Assembly: GCF_001870465.1 (NCBI RefSeq) | Contig: NZ_MDGK01000013.1 | Coordinates: 39,504 to 103,503 of the forward strand | Length of the DNA: 64,000 nucleotides | Source: Pseudomonas extremorientalis | Lineage (GTDB): Bacteria; Pseudomonadota; Gammaproteobacteria; Pseudomonadales; Pseudomonadaceae | Direction: 5' to 3' | Part shown: one piece after another, positions 17,460-25,592 of the stretch | Position numbering within the stretch: position 1 is the first letter of the stretch | How the letters are laid out: every line of letters starts with the position of its first letter | The notes under the pieces: generated by a model | The model's database searches: none | What the model was told of the DNA's origin: nothing | What the model saw: only the letters and a program-made list of their open reading frames with translations | Program-made: the position numbers and the translations under genes

Positions 17460-19784
17460 GTGGTTCAACACTCGATGGATATCAAGTTCGCCCACCGCTT
17501 GTCTTATAAACAAGCCAGATTGACTGTGCTGGTCGGTTTCGTCTTGGGAACCTTGCTCAGCCTGATCCAGATCGGTATTGATTATGCCAGCGAAGACGCA
17601 TCCATCAACCGTGAAATTCGCTCGTTGATCGAAATCAGTCACAACCCCGCGTCACGCATCGCCTACAACATCGACGCCGAACTGGCCCAGGAACTGACCC
17701 TGGGCCTTTTGCACTCCCCCGCCATCGTTCACGCCCAGTTGATCGACAACAACGGCGTGGTGCTGGCCGATGTCGACCGACCGCGCAAAGAAAGCACCTA
17801 CCGCCCTATCAGCGACTTCCTGTTCGGTGCCAACCGTCAGTTTGAGGACCGCCTGTTCCTCAGCCACATGCCCAACGAATCCCTTGGGGTGCTGCGCCTG
17901 GATGTGGATACCTACGCCTTTGGCAGCCGCTTTCTGCGCCGTGCCGAGATCACGCTACTCAACGGCTTCGCCCGCAGCCTGTTGCTGACCGGCATCCTGC
18001 TGGGCTTGTTCTACGTGATGTTGACCCAGCCTCTGGTGCGCATTATCCGCGAGCTGAGCAATCGCCGGCAGGCCCGCCTGGACTGCCCACCGGGCCACGA
18101 GCACGACGAAATCGGCGTGCTGGTGAATGTCGCCAACCAGCAGTTCGAAAACATGGAGACAGAGATCCAGCAACGCCGTCACGCTGAAGATCGGCTGACC
18201 GAATACCTGGGGCAACTGGAAGATATCGTCTCCGCCCGCACCCTGGAGCTCAAGGCCAGCAACCAGCGACTGAGCCAGTCCAACGATGAACTGGAAGCCG
18301 CAAAGATGCATGCACTGGGCATGGCCCAGGCGCGGGCGGCCTTCCTGGCCAACATGAGCCATGAGATTCGCACCCCGCTCAATGGCCTGCTGGGGATGAT
18401 CGCGCTATCGCTGGACAGCCCACTCAACGCCGAGCAACGCCAGCAACTGTCCATTGCCCATGACTCTGGCAAAGTGCTGGTGGAGCTGCTCAACGATATC
18501 CTCGACCTGTCCAAGTTCGACGCTGGCCAGTTGGAGCTGGAGCGCATCCCGTTCGATTTGGGCTCACTGGTGGAAGACACCGCCAACCTGTTGTCGCAGA
18601 ACGCGGCGCCGAGCGTCGAACTGACCTGCCTGATCGACCCGCAGTTTCCCGCCCAGGTCTTGGGCGACCCGACCCGCGTGCGGCAAATCGTCAGTAACCT
18701 GCTGTCCAACGCCTTGAAATTCACCCGCTTCGGCCGTGTGGATGTTCGCCTCAGCGCGCAGGAGGGCCGGGTACGCATCGAGGTGTGTGATACCGGCATC
18801 GGCATTGCGCAGGAAGCTCAGGTGAAGATCTTCCAACCCTTCACCCAGGCCGGCGCCGGCATCACCCGTCAGTTTGGCGGCACGGGCCTGGGCCTGGCGT
18901 TGACGCACAACCTGTGTGAAGCGATGCAGGGCCGCTTGAGCATCAGCTCGGAGGTGGGCTTCGGCAGCCAGTTCTGCGCCGACCTGCCATTGCCGACCCA
19001 TTTGCCTGCGGTGCAACCGACACCGCTCAAGGGGGAAGTCATCGCCATTACCAGTGCCGGCAGTGGCCTCACAGAGCTGCTCACCACCCTGCTGCCCCAC
19101 TGGGGGCTGACACCGCACTGCTACACGCAAGACGATGACTTGAGCGGACAAGCCCCGGACCTGCTGATCACCGACTGCCCCGAATGCCTGTTCCGCCTGC
19201 GCCCCGCCATTAGCGCGCCGATCCTGCTGGTGACCGCCTATGGCAATTTCATGCCCAGCGAAGAAGTCGCGGCACTGGCGCCGTTGCAGCAACAGGCGCG
19301 CCCATTGAGCCGCAACGCGCTGTATCAGATCCTGCAACGCAACCTGCGCAGCGAAGCGCAACTGATCCTCGACCCGATCCAGATGGACGCCGCGCCCCTG
19401 ATGCACCGGGCGCGCATCCTGCTGGTGGAGGACAACCCGGTCAACCAACTGGTGGCCAAGGGCATGCTCAGCAAACTGGGGTGTGAGGTGATCGTGGCCG
19501 CCCACGGTGGCGAAGCACTCAGGTTTCTTGAGGAACAACCCTTCGACATGGTGCTGATGGACTGCAATATGCCAGTGATGGATGGTTACGAGGCCAGCCG
19601 ACAGATCCGTCGCAGCGGGCGCTGGCCGGACCTGCCGATCGTCGCACTGACCGCCAACGCCCTGTCGGAAGAACGCGAGCGTTGCCGGGCTGCAGGCATG
19701 AATGACTACCTGGCCAAGCCATTTCGCCGCGAGGAGCTCAGCGGCTTGCTGGATCTATGGGTGCCGAAGGCGACAAGTCTTTGA
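17460..19784 (+). CDS. sagS: Hybrid sensor histidine kinase, SagS-like
   Basis: About 774 residues. Membrane helix LTVLVGFVLGTLLSLIQIGI, a periplasmic loop of ~125 residues, a second helix FARSLLLTGILLGLFYVML, a HAMP-like linker and coiled coil, HisKA with H301 (NMSHEIRTPLN), HATPase (NLLSNALKF, DTGIGIA, GTGLGL), a degenerate middle receiver, and a C-terminal receiver with D701 (VLMDCNMPVMDG). There is no HPt, so phosphate probably passes to a separate HptB-like protein as reported for SagS. GTG 17460 follows GAAGGG; ATG 17475 is the alternative. Order sagS-ospR-gpx-msrB-alaA-htpX-tpm matches the recalled P. aeruginosa PA2824-PA2832 block. Confidence 0.87.
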   Translation: MVQHSMDIKFAHRLSYKQARLTVLVGFVLGTLLSLIQIGIDYASEDASINREIRSLIEISHNPASRIAYNIDAELAQELTLGLLHSPAIVHAQLIDNNGVVLADVDRPRKESTYRPISDFLFGANRQFEDRLFLSHMPNESLGVLRLDVDTYAFGSRFLRRAEITLLNGFARSLLLTGILLGLFYVMLTQPLVRIIRELSNRRQARLDCPPGHEHDEIGVLVNVANQQFENMETEIQQRRHAEDRLTEYLGQLEDIVSARTLELKASNQRLSQSNDELEAAKMHALGMAQARAAFLANMSHEIRTPLNGLLGMIALSLDSPLNAEQRQQLSIAHDSGKVLVELLNDILDLSKFDAGQLELERIPFDLGSLVEDTANLLSQNAAPSVELTCLIDPQFPAQVLGDPTRVRQIVSNLLSNALKFTRFGRVDVRLSAQEGRVRIEVCDTGIGIAQEAQVKIFQPFTQAGAGITRQFGGTGLGLALTHNLCEAMQGRLSISSEVGFGSQFCADLPLPTHLPAVQPTPLKGEVIAITSAGSGLTELLTTLLPHWGLTPHCYTQDDDLSGQAPDLLITDCPECLFRLRPAISAPILLVTAYGNFMPSEEVAALAPLQQQARPLSRNALYQILQRNLRSEAQLILDPIQMDAAPLMHRARILLVEDNPVNQLVAKGMLSKLGCEVIVAAHGGEALRFLEEQPFDMVLMDCNMPVMDGYEASRQIRRSGRWPDLPIVALTANALSEERERCRAAGMNDYLAKPFRREELSGLLDLWVPKATSL

Positions 19785-20217
19785 TCTGCCGGAGCAACTG
19801 GTCCAGGCCATCGCGCAACGTGTCGGCCTGGTTCAGGTCGATGCCGCTGTCGCACAGCAGCCGTGTTTTCAGGCCATGGGCCTGGTCGCGCAATTGCACA
19901 CCGCTTTCGCTCAGGCTCAGGTGCACTTCGCGCTCATCCCTGGCGCTGCGTTGACGCCTGACCCAGCCGAGCTGCTCGAGGCGCTTGAGCAGCGGCGTGA
20001 GCGTGCCAGAGTCGAGCATCAGGCGCTCGCCCAAGGCCTTGACCGTGGGTAGCGCCGGCGTCGTGGCATGCCACTCCCATAGCACCAGCATCACCAGGTA
20101 CTGCGGGTAGGTCAGGCCCAGTTGATCCAGCATCGGCTTGTAGGCTCGGGTCACCGCCCGGGAAGCTGCGTAGAGCTTGAAACACAGTTGATGGTCGAGC
20201 GCCAGGGAGACAGTCAT
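19738..20217 (-). CDS. ospR: MarR/OhrR-family oxidative-stress regulator OspR
   Basis: 159-residue winged-helix repressor. The peroxide-sensing Cys12 ([14 protein letters not shown]) and a second Cys122 (RLLCDSG) suit two-Cys disulfide sensing; the DNA-binding region has [24 protein letters not shown] and [11 protein letters not shown]. The start overlaps the gpx stop (ATGA), so regulator and peroxidase form one operon. Its 3' end overlaps the convergent sagS-like gene by 47 bp. In P. aeruginosa OspR represses gpx; the palindrome at 20741 is the obvious operator. Confidence 0.9.
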   Translation of the reverse strand: MTVSLALDHQLCFKLYAASRAVTRAYKPMLDQLGLTYPQYLVMLVLWEWHATTPALPTVKALGERLMLDSGTLTPLLKRLEQLGWVRRQRSARDEREVHLSLSESGVQLRDQAHGLKTRLLCDSGIDLNQADTLRDGLDQLLRQIKDLSPSAPIDPASR

Positions 20218-20699
20218 TTGAGCAGGGCTTCGATCTCTTGGGTGAGGTCCTGGGGCTTGGTGGTCGGGGCAAAACGCTTGACCACCTGGCCGTCACGACC
20301 GATCAGGAACTTGGTGAAGTTCCACTTGATCCCCTTGGAACCCAGCAGACCCGGTGCCTGCTTTTTCAGCTGTACGAACAAAGGGTGGGCGTCGCTGCCA
20401 TTCACGTCGATCTTTTTGAACAGCGGGAAGCTGACACCAAAATTCAGCTCGCAGAATTCGGAAATCGCGCCTTCGTCACCGGGCTCTTGCTTGCCGAACT
20501 GGTTGCAAGGAAAACCCAATACCACCAAACCCTGGTCCTTGTACTGCTGCCAGAGTTGCTCCAGGCCTTTGTACTGCGGGGTGAAGCCGCACTTGCTGGC
20601 GGTGTTGACCACGAGGATGGCCTTGCCGGCGAAATCGGCCAAGGTCTTTTGCTCACCCTTGATGGTGGTGCAAGGAATACTCAGCAGGTTGTTGCTCAT
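20214..20699 (-). CDS. gpx: Glutathione peroxidase
   Basis: 161-residue thiol peroxidase of the GPx family. It has VVNTASKCGFTPQY with the peroxidatic Cys in place of selenocysteine, VLGFPCNQFGKQEPG with the resolving Cys and catalytic Gln, and WNFTKFLIGRDG with the catalytic Trp/Asn. No signal peptide, so cytoplasmic; bacterial members usually use thioredoxin. A GAGG ribosome site precedes the ATG. First gene of the gpx-ospR operon. Confidence 0.95.
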   Translation of the reverse strand: MSNNLLSIPCTTIKGEQKTLADFAGKAILVVNTASKCGFTPQYKGLEQLWQQYKDQGLVVLGFPCNQFGKQEPGDEGAISEFCELNFGVSFPLFKKIDVNGSDAHPLFVQLKKQAPGLLGSKGIKWNFTKFLIGRDGQVVKRFAPTTKPQDLTQEIEALLK

Positions 20700-20740
20700 G
20701 GCAGTGCCTCGAATAGCGGGGAAAAAAGGAAAAAGATAGT

Positions 20741-20772
20741 CGCCAATTAAATTGCGTGCAATTTAATTGGCG
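20741..20772. promoter_or_regulatory. 32-bp palindrome upstream of gpx, likely OspR operator
   Basis: Two perfect 15-base arms (20741-20755 and 20758-20772; left arm CGCCAATTAAATTGC) around a central GT. AATT-rich inverted repeats are typical OhrR-family operators. It lies 42 bp upstream of the gpx start, where it would overlap the promoter, and the gene encoding an OhrR-type regulator is in the same operon. Confidence 0.8.
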
Positions 20773-20850
20773 AAATTGATACCTCGCTATTACCCCTCCC
20801 TTGCAGGAGCCCGTCTTGCCGGGCTCCTGCAGGGTGCCGCGCCGTTCAAT

Positions 20851-21243
20851 TCAACGCGGAACGAGGTCCAGGCACACCGAGTTGATGCAGTAACGCAAGC
20901 CGGTCGGCGGCGGGCCGTCCGGGAACACATGCCCCAGGTGCGCATCGCATTTGGCGCAGGTGACTTCGGTGCGGATCATGCCGTGGCTGACGTCGCGGAT
21001 CTCGATCATCGCGCTCTCGGCAATCGGCTCGTAGAAGCTAGGCCAGCCACAGCCCGCATCGAACTTGGTGCTGGAATCGAACAGCGGTTCGTTGCAGCAA
21101 ATGCAGTGGTACACGCCATCCGTGGTGGTGGCGTTGTACTTGCCGGAGAACGGGCGCTCAGTGCCCTTCAGTCGACAGACCTGATATTGCGCGGGGTCGA
21201 GCATCTCCCGCCATTCCTCCAGCGTTTTATCCAACTTTTCCAT
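20851..21243 (-). CDS. msrB: Peptide methionine-(R)-sulfoxide reductase MsrB
   Basis: 130-residue enzyme that reduces protein Met-R-sulfoxide with thioredoxin. Two zinc CxxC pairs (CICCNEP and CAKCDAH), the substrate motif [10 protein letters not shown] and catalytic Cys in [14 protein letters not shown] are present. ATG at 21243 has GAGGTG upstream and gives the conserved [12 protein letters not shown] start; the longer reading frame to 21354 has no family character. Divergent from alaA. Confidence 0.95.
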   Translation of the reverse strand: MEKLDKTLEEWREMLDPAQYQVCRLKGTERPFSGKYNATTTDGVYHCICCNEPLFDSSTKFDAGCGWPSFYEPIAESAMIEIRDVSHGMIRTEVTCAKCDAHLGHVFPDGPPPTGLRYCINSVCLDLVPR

Positions 21244-21445
21244 CGGTACACCTCGGCAACTGAAAAAGCCTGATCTGTGTCTTTTCCATGGATCAGGCGG
21301 CACGTATGATTGCGCCTCTTCAAAACGCCAGTCTGGCACCCGCGCTACCGGCATTCAAACGTATTTATGGGTGCGGCCTTCGCAGGATTCACAGTACGGT
21401 AGTGCCCACACCGTCTGGATCGTTCATTTTCAGGATCACATCGCC

Positions 21446-22657
21446 ATGCAGGTCAGCAAATCGAACAAGCTCGCCAACGTCTGCTACGACATTCGCGGCC
21501 CAGTGCTCAAGCACGCCAAACGCCTGGAAGAGGAAGGCCATCGCATCCTCAAGCTGAACATTGGCAACCCGGCGCCCTTTGGTTTCGAAGCGCCGGACGA
21601 AATCCTCCAGGACGTGATCCGCAACCTGCCCACCGCCCAGGGCTACAGCGACTCCAAAGGCCTGTTCAGTGCGCGCAAGGCCGTGATGCAGTACTACCAG
21701 CAGAAGCAGGTCGAAGGTGTCGGCATCGAAGACATCTACCTGGGCAATGGCGTGTCCGAGCTGATCGTGATGTCCATGCAGGCCCTGCTCAACAATGGCG
21801 ACGAAGTACTGGTACCGGCGCCGGACTACCCATTGTGGACCGCCGCCGTGACCCTGGCCGGTGGCCACCCGGTGCACTACCTGTGTGACGAAGGCGCCGA
21901 CTGGTTCCCGGACCTGGCCGACATCAAGGCCAAGATCACCCCGAACACCAAGGCCCTGGTGATCATCAACCCGAACAACCCGACCGGCGCCGTGTATTCC
22001 AAGGAAGTGCTGCTGGGCATGCTCGAACTGGCACGCCAGCACAACCTGGTGGTGTTCTCCGACGAGATCTACGACAAGATCCTCTACGATGACGCCGTGC
22101 ACGTGTGCACCGCCTCCCTGGCGCCAGACCTGCTGTGCCTGACCTTCAACGGCCTGTCCAAGTCTTACCGCGTGGCGGGTTTCCGTTCCGGCTGGATCGC
22201 CATCTCCGGTCCCAAGCACAACGCCCAGAGTTATATCGAAGGCATCGATATGCTGGCCAATATGCGCCTGTGTGCCAACGTGCCGAGCCAGCACGCCATC
22301 CAGACCGCCCTGGGCGGCTACCAGAGCATCAATGATCTGGTATTGCCCCAAGGCCGCCTGCTGGAGCAGCGCAACCGTACCTGGGAGCTGCTCAATGCAA
22401 TCCCGGGCGTCAGTTGCGTGAAACCCATGGGGGCGTTGTACGCGTTCCCGCGGATCGACCCGAAGGTATGCCCGATCCTCAACGACGAAAAGTTCGTGCT
22501 CGACCTGTTGCTGTCGGAAAAACTGCTGGTGGTGCAAGGCACCGCGTTCAACTGGCCGTGGCCGGATCACTTCCGCGTGGTGACGTTGCCGCGTGTGGAT
22601 GACCTGGACATGGCCATCGGTCGTATCGGCAACTTCCTCAAGTCCTATCGCCAGTAA
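21446..22657 (+). CDS. alaA: Alanine-type aminotransferase AlaA (class I/II, PLP)
   Basis: 403-residue PLP enzyme that moves amino groups between glutamate and pyruvate. Key segments are LNIGNPAPFGF, NPNNPTGAVY, SDEIYDKILYD and the Schiff-base lysine in FNGLSKSYRVAGFRSGW; the C-terminus ends with FRVVTLP(R)VDDL. Length and motifs fit E. coli AlaA (YfbQ). ATG 21446 (MQVSKSNKLANVCYDIRGP) is the conserved start. Confidence 0.92.
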   Translation: MQVSKSNKLANVCYDIRGPVLKHAKRLEEEGHRILKLNIGNPAPFGFEAPDEILQDVIRNLPTAQGYSDSKGLFSARKAVMQYYQQKQVEGVGIEDIYLGNGVSELIVMSMQALLNNGDEVLVPAPDYPLWTAAVTLAGGHPVHYLCDEGADWFPDLADIKAKITPNTKALVIINPNNPTGAVYSKEVLLGMLELARQHNLVVFSDEIYDKILYDDAVHVCTASLAPDLLCLTFNGLSKSYRVAGFRSGWIAISGPKHNAQSYIEGIDMLANMRLCANVPSQHAIQTALGGYQSINDLVLPQGRLLEQRNRTWELLNAIPGVSCVKPMGALYAFPRIDPKVCPILNDEKFVLDLLLSEKLLVVQGTAFNWPWPDHFRVVTLPRVDDLDMAIGRIGNFLKSYRQ

Positions 22658-22960
22658 GGGAAACGGCGCCGTACGACCGACAATCGGTCGTACGGCGAGT
22701 ATCTGGCAACACTTCTCTTCCTCTCCCCTGCCCTGCCATTTCACCGACGCCGCAAAAACCACTCGCCCCCTAAATCAAAGGGCTTCAAGGCAACGATGAA
22801 CCGATCAAACGACCTTTTCCGCATCGGAAATTCCCTTCAAACCTCTACATTCCGGCTGTAGGACACAGTTTGAAATAGTCGCTCGGTTGAATCACCCTAT
22901 GCGGCACCTTATATACCCCGCAGTACGCGACATATTAAGCATGAGGAGAACTCTACAACC
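22658..22960. other. alaA-htpX intergenic region
   Basis: 303 bp. It begins with a 14-base perfect inverted repeat (22667-22680 with 22684-22697, loop CAA) that could end alaA transcription though no T-run follows. Nearer htpX there is a GGTTGAAT (22885-22892) and CCTTATAT (22907-22914) pair resembling a sigma-32 promoter. No gene seen. Confidence 0.5.
22885..22914 (+). promoter_or_regulatory. Possible heat-shock (sigma-32) promoter of htpX
   Basis: TTGAAT and CCTTATAT spaced by 14 bases resemble CTTGAAA-N13-16-CCCATNT. htpX is heat-shock controlled in E. coli. The match is imperfect and only ~46 bases before the ATG. Confidence 0.35.
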
Positions 22961-23848
22961 ATGATGCGCATCCTGCTGTTCTTGGCCACTAACCTTGCGG
23001 TCGTGCTGATTGCCAGCATCACCTTGAGCCTTTTCGGCTTCAACGGGTTCATGGCGGCCAACGGGGTTGACCTGAACCTCAATCAGCTGCTGGTTTTCTG
23101 TGCGGTCTTTGGTTTTGCCGGCTCGCTGTTCTCGCTGTTCATCTCCAAGTGGATGGCGAAGATGAGCACCAGCACCCAGGTCATCACCCAGCCACGTACC
23201 CGGCATGAGCAATGGTTGCTGCAGACCGTCGAGGAGTTGTCCCGCGAGGCCGGCATCAAGATGCCTGAAGTCGGGATCTTCCCGGCCTATGAAGCCAACG
23301 CCTTTGCCACCGGCTGGAACAAGAACGACGCACTCGTTGCAGTCAGCCAGGGCATGCTGGAACGCTTCTCCTACGACGAAGTGAAAGCCGTGCTGGCCCA
23401 CGAAATCGGCCACGTAGCCAATGGCGACATGGTCACCCTGGCGCTGGTCCAGGGTGTGGTGAACACCTTCGTGATGTTCTTCGCGCGGATCATCGGCAAC
23501 TTTGTCGACAAGGTGATCTTCAAGAACGAAGGCGGCCGCGGCATTGCCTACTTCGTGGCGACCATCTTTGCCGAGCTGGTGCTGGGTTTCCTGGCCAGTG
23601 CAATCACCATGTGGTTTTCGCGCAAACGGGAGTTCCGTGCAGACGAAGCCGGTGCACGCCTGGCCGGTACCGGGGCAATGATCGCAGCGCTGCAACACCT
23701 GCGTTCCGAACAAGGCCTGCCGGTGCATATGCCGGACAGCCTGACCGCCTTCGGCATCAACGGCGGTATCAAGCAAGGCATGGCTCGCCTGTTCATGAGC
23801 CACCCGCCGCTGGAAGAGCGGATCGACGCGTTGCGTCGTCGGGGCTGA
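22961..23848 (+). CDS. htpX: Heat-shock inner-membrane zinc protease HtpX
   Basis: 295-residue M48 metalloprotease for quality control of membrane proteins. Two N-terminal hydrophobic spans ([38 protein letters not shown]), the zinc motif [13 protein letters not shown] (~res 140-152) and the third ligand region [11 protein letters not shown] are present, with two more hydrophobic spans between. Length is normal. A GAGGAG site lies before ATG 22961. Followed by a strong terminator. Confidence 0.96.
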   Translation: MMRILLFLATNLAVVLIASITLSLFGFNGFMAANGVDLNLNQLLVFCAVFGFAGSLFSLFISKWMAKMSTSTQVITQPRTRHEQWLLQTVEELSREAGIKMPEVGIFPAYEANAFATGWNKNDALVAVSQGMLERFSYDEVKAVLAHEIGHVANGDMVTLALVQGVVNTFVMFFARIIGNFVDKVIFKNEGGRGIAYFVATIFAELVLGFLASAITMWFSRKREFRADEAGARLAGTGAMIAALQHLRSEQGLPVHMPDSLTAFGINGGIKQGMARLFMSHPPLEERIDALRRRG

Positions 23849-23858
23849 CAGGCAACAC

Positions 23859-23888
23859 AAAAAAGGGCGATCTGATCGCCCTTTTTTG
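23859..23888 (+). terminator. Terminator after htpX
   Basis: GGGCGAT and ATCGCCC arms (23865-23871, 23875-23881) flanked by A-run and six T, so it could work from both strands. Confidence 0.9.
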
Positions 23889-23904
23889 CAGGTCTGAAGG
23901 CCTC

Positions 23905-23976
23905 ATCGGGGGCAAGCCCCCTCCCACACTTAAAGGTTTTCACAGATCAAAATGTGGGAGGGGGCTTGCCCCCGAT
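23905..23976. repeat. REP inverted pair (REPIN) 1
   Basis: Two perfect 24-base inverted arms (23905-23928 and 23953-23976) of the Pseudomonas type GGGGGCAAGCCCCCTCCCACA, separated by 24 bases ending TTCACAGATCAAAA. It lies between htpX and tpm. The same spacer end recurs in the element at 30845. Confidence 0.9.
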
Positions 23977-23989
23977 AGCGATGGAAAAT

Positions 23990-24646
23990 TCAGCGCCTGG
24001 TCAACTGATACACCCGTTCATCCAGCCGCGTGACGCCGTCCTGCACGAACTTCCAGCTCTCGCCCAGGATGTCTTGTTCTTCCAGCACCTCCAAGGCCCA
24101 GTGCGCACCCAGCAACACCTTCACCTCGTCATCCGTTACTGCAAATGGTGGTCCGGCTTTTTGCGTCTGGTCGTAATCGAGGGTGATCAACAGCCCCTCG
24201 CAACCTGGACGCAACAGACTGTTCAGATGCTCGGCATACCGCACACGCATCAGCGGCGGCAAGGCGATGAGGGCGGCGCGGTCATAAAGCGCAGCGCAAT
24301 CGGCCAGCGCCTCAGCATCAAGGGCAAAGAAGTCGCCACACCACACCTCGATCAAGCCCGCCTGATACACCGCAAAGGTGCCCCGTTGCGTGATACGGGG
24401 CACAAGGTCCTGTTCGTCGAAAAACGCCTCGACCGCCTGCTCCGACAGCTCCACACCGAATACTCGCAGCCCCTGGCTGGCCAGCCACATCAAGTCCAGG
24501 CTTTTGCCACACAAGGGCACCAACACCTGCGCACCCTCGGCCAGGCCCAGTTGCGGCCAATGTCGTTGTAGATACGGATTGACCTTGGGTTGGTGAAAGC
24601 CGATCTGGTTGCTTGCCCAGCGGTCTTGCCAAAATTTAGGCTCCAT
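23990..24646 (-). CDS. tpm: Thiopurine S-methyltransferase
   Basis: 218-residue SAM-dependent methyltransferase; bacterial Tpm also methylates selenium and tellurium species. Motifs include [22 protein letters not shown] at the N-terminus, the SAM loop [19 protein letters not shown] and FALDAEAL; all fit the TPMT family. Monocistronic, between a REP pair and a divergent dioxygenase gene. Confidence 0.94.
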   Translation of the reverse strand: MEPKFWQDRWASNQIGFHQPKVNPYLQRHWPQLGLAEGAQVLVPLCGKSLDLMWLASQGLRVFGVELSEQAVEAFFDEQDLVPRITQRGTFAVYQAGLIEVWCGDFFALDAEALADCAALYDRAALIALPPLMRVRYAEHLNSLLRPGCEGLLITLDYDQTQKAGPPFAVTDDEVKVLLGAHWALEVLEEQDILGESWKFVQDGVTRLDERVYQLTRR

Positions 24647-24749
24647 ACATCACCCTGAAAATTCGATCAAAAGGCACTAAAACTTATATTAGATTTAGAT
24701 TAATGACCTGGTTGAAGATGGGCCCATACTAACGCTCAGGACCCTACTT

Positions 24750-25517
24750 ATGTTGCCCAGCCTGTTTATCTCCCACGGTTCGCCCATGCTCGCCCTGCAA
24801 CCCGGCGCCAGCGGCCCGGCGCTGCAACAGCTAGCGGCCGAGCTGCCCCGACCGAAGGCGATCGTGATGGTGTCGGCGCACTGGGAAAGCCCTGAACTTC
24901 TGGTCAGCGGCAGCGCCGCGCCGGAAACCTGGCATGACTTCGGCGGCTTCCCCCGCGAGCTGTTTGCCGTGCAGTACCCGGCCCCGGGCGACCCGCAACT
25001 GGCCAGCAAGATTGTCGAGCTGCTGCACGCCGATGGCCTGAATGCGCGCATCGATGACCGTCGCCCCTTTGACCACGGCACCTGGGTCCCGCTGTCGCTG
25101 ATGTACCCGGCGGCGGATATCCCGGTGGTGCAGGTGTCTTTGCCGAGTCGCATGGGTCCAGCCCTGCAGACCCGTGTCGGACATGCACTTGCGGGCCTGC
25201 GTGAGCAAGGTGTGTTGTTGATCGGCTCTGGCAGCATCACCCACAACCTGGGCGAGTTGGACTGGCATGCAGGCCCGGAGAGCATCGAGCCATGGGCGCG
25301 GAATTTCCGGGACTGGATGGTGGACAAGCTGGCAGCCAACGATGAAACCGCGCTGCACGACTATCGCCGCCAGGCACCGAATGCCGTGCGTAGCCACCCC
25401 AGTGATGAACACTTGCTGCCCCTGTACTTTGCCCGTGGCGCCGGTGGCGAATTCAGCGTGGCGCACCAGGGATTCACCATGGGCGCGCTGGGGATGGACA
25501 TCTACCGCTTCGGCTAA
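24750..25517 (+). CDS. ygiD: LigB-family extradiol dioxygenase (YgiD/DODA type)
   Basis: 255-residue non-haem metal dioxygenase of the 4,5-DOPA-extradiol-dioxygenase family. Expected metal ligands are seen in LFISHGSPML, VSAHWESPE and DHGTWVPLSLMYP, with GSGSITHNLGEL and the C-terminal HQGFTMGALGMDIYRFG. Physiological substrate in bacteria is uncertain. Convergent with the DEAD-box gene across a shared terminator. Confidence 0.92.
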   Translation: MLPSLFISHGSPMLALQPGASGPALQQLAAELPRPKAIVMVSAHWESPELLVSGSAAPETWHDFGGFPRELFAVQYPAPGDPQLASKIVELLHADGLNARIDDRRPFDHGTWVPLSLMYPAADIPVVQVSLPSRMGPALQTRVGHALAGLREQGVLLIGSGSITHNLGELDWHAGPESIEPWARNFRDWMVDKLAANDETALHDYRRQAPNAVRSHPSDEHLLPLYFARGAGGEFSVAHQGFTMGALGMDIYRFG

Positions 25518-25532
25518 AGTAAATTTCAGGCA

Positions 25533-25566
25533 AAAAAAATCCCCGAACCAGTCGGGGATTTTTTAT
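25533..25566. terminator. Bidirectional terminator
   Basis: AATCCCCGA and TCGGGGATT arms with A-run before and T-run after, placed between the convergent ygiD and DEAD-box helicase genes, so it can serve both. Confidence 0.92.
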
Positions 25567-25592
25567 GTGCGATCAATCAGCCCAAGGGCGGA

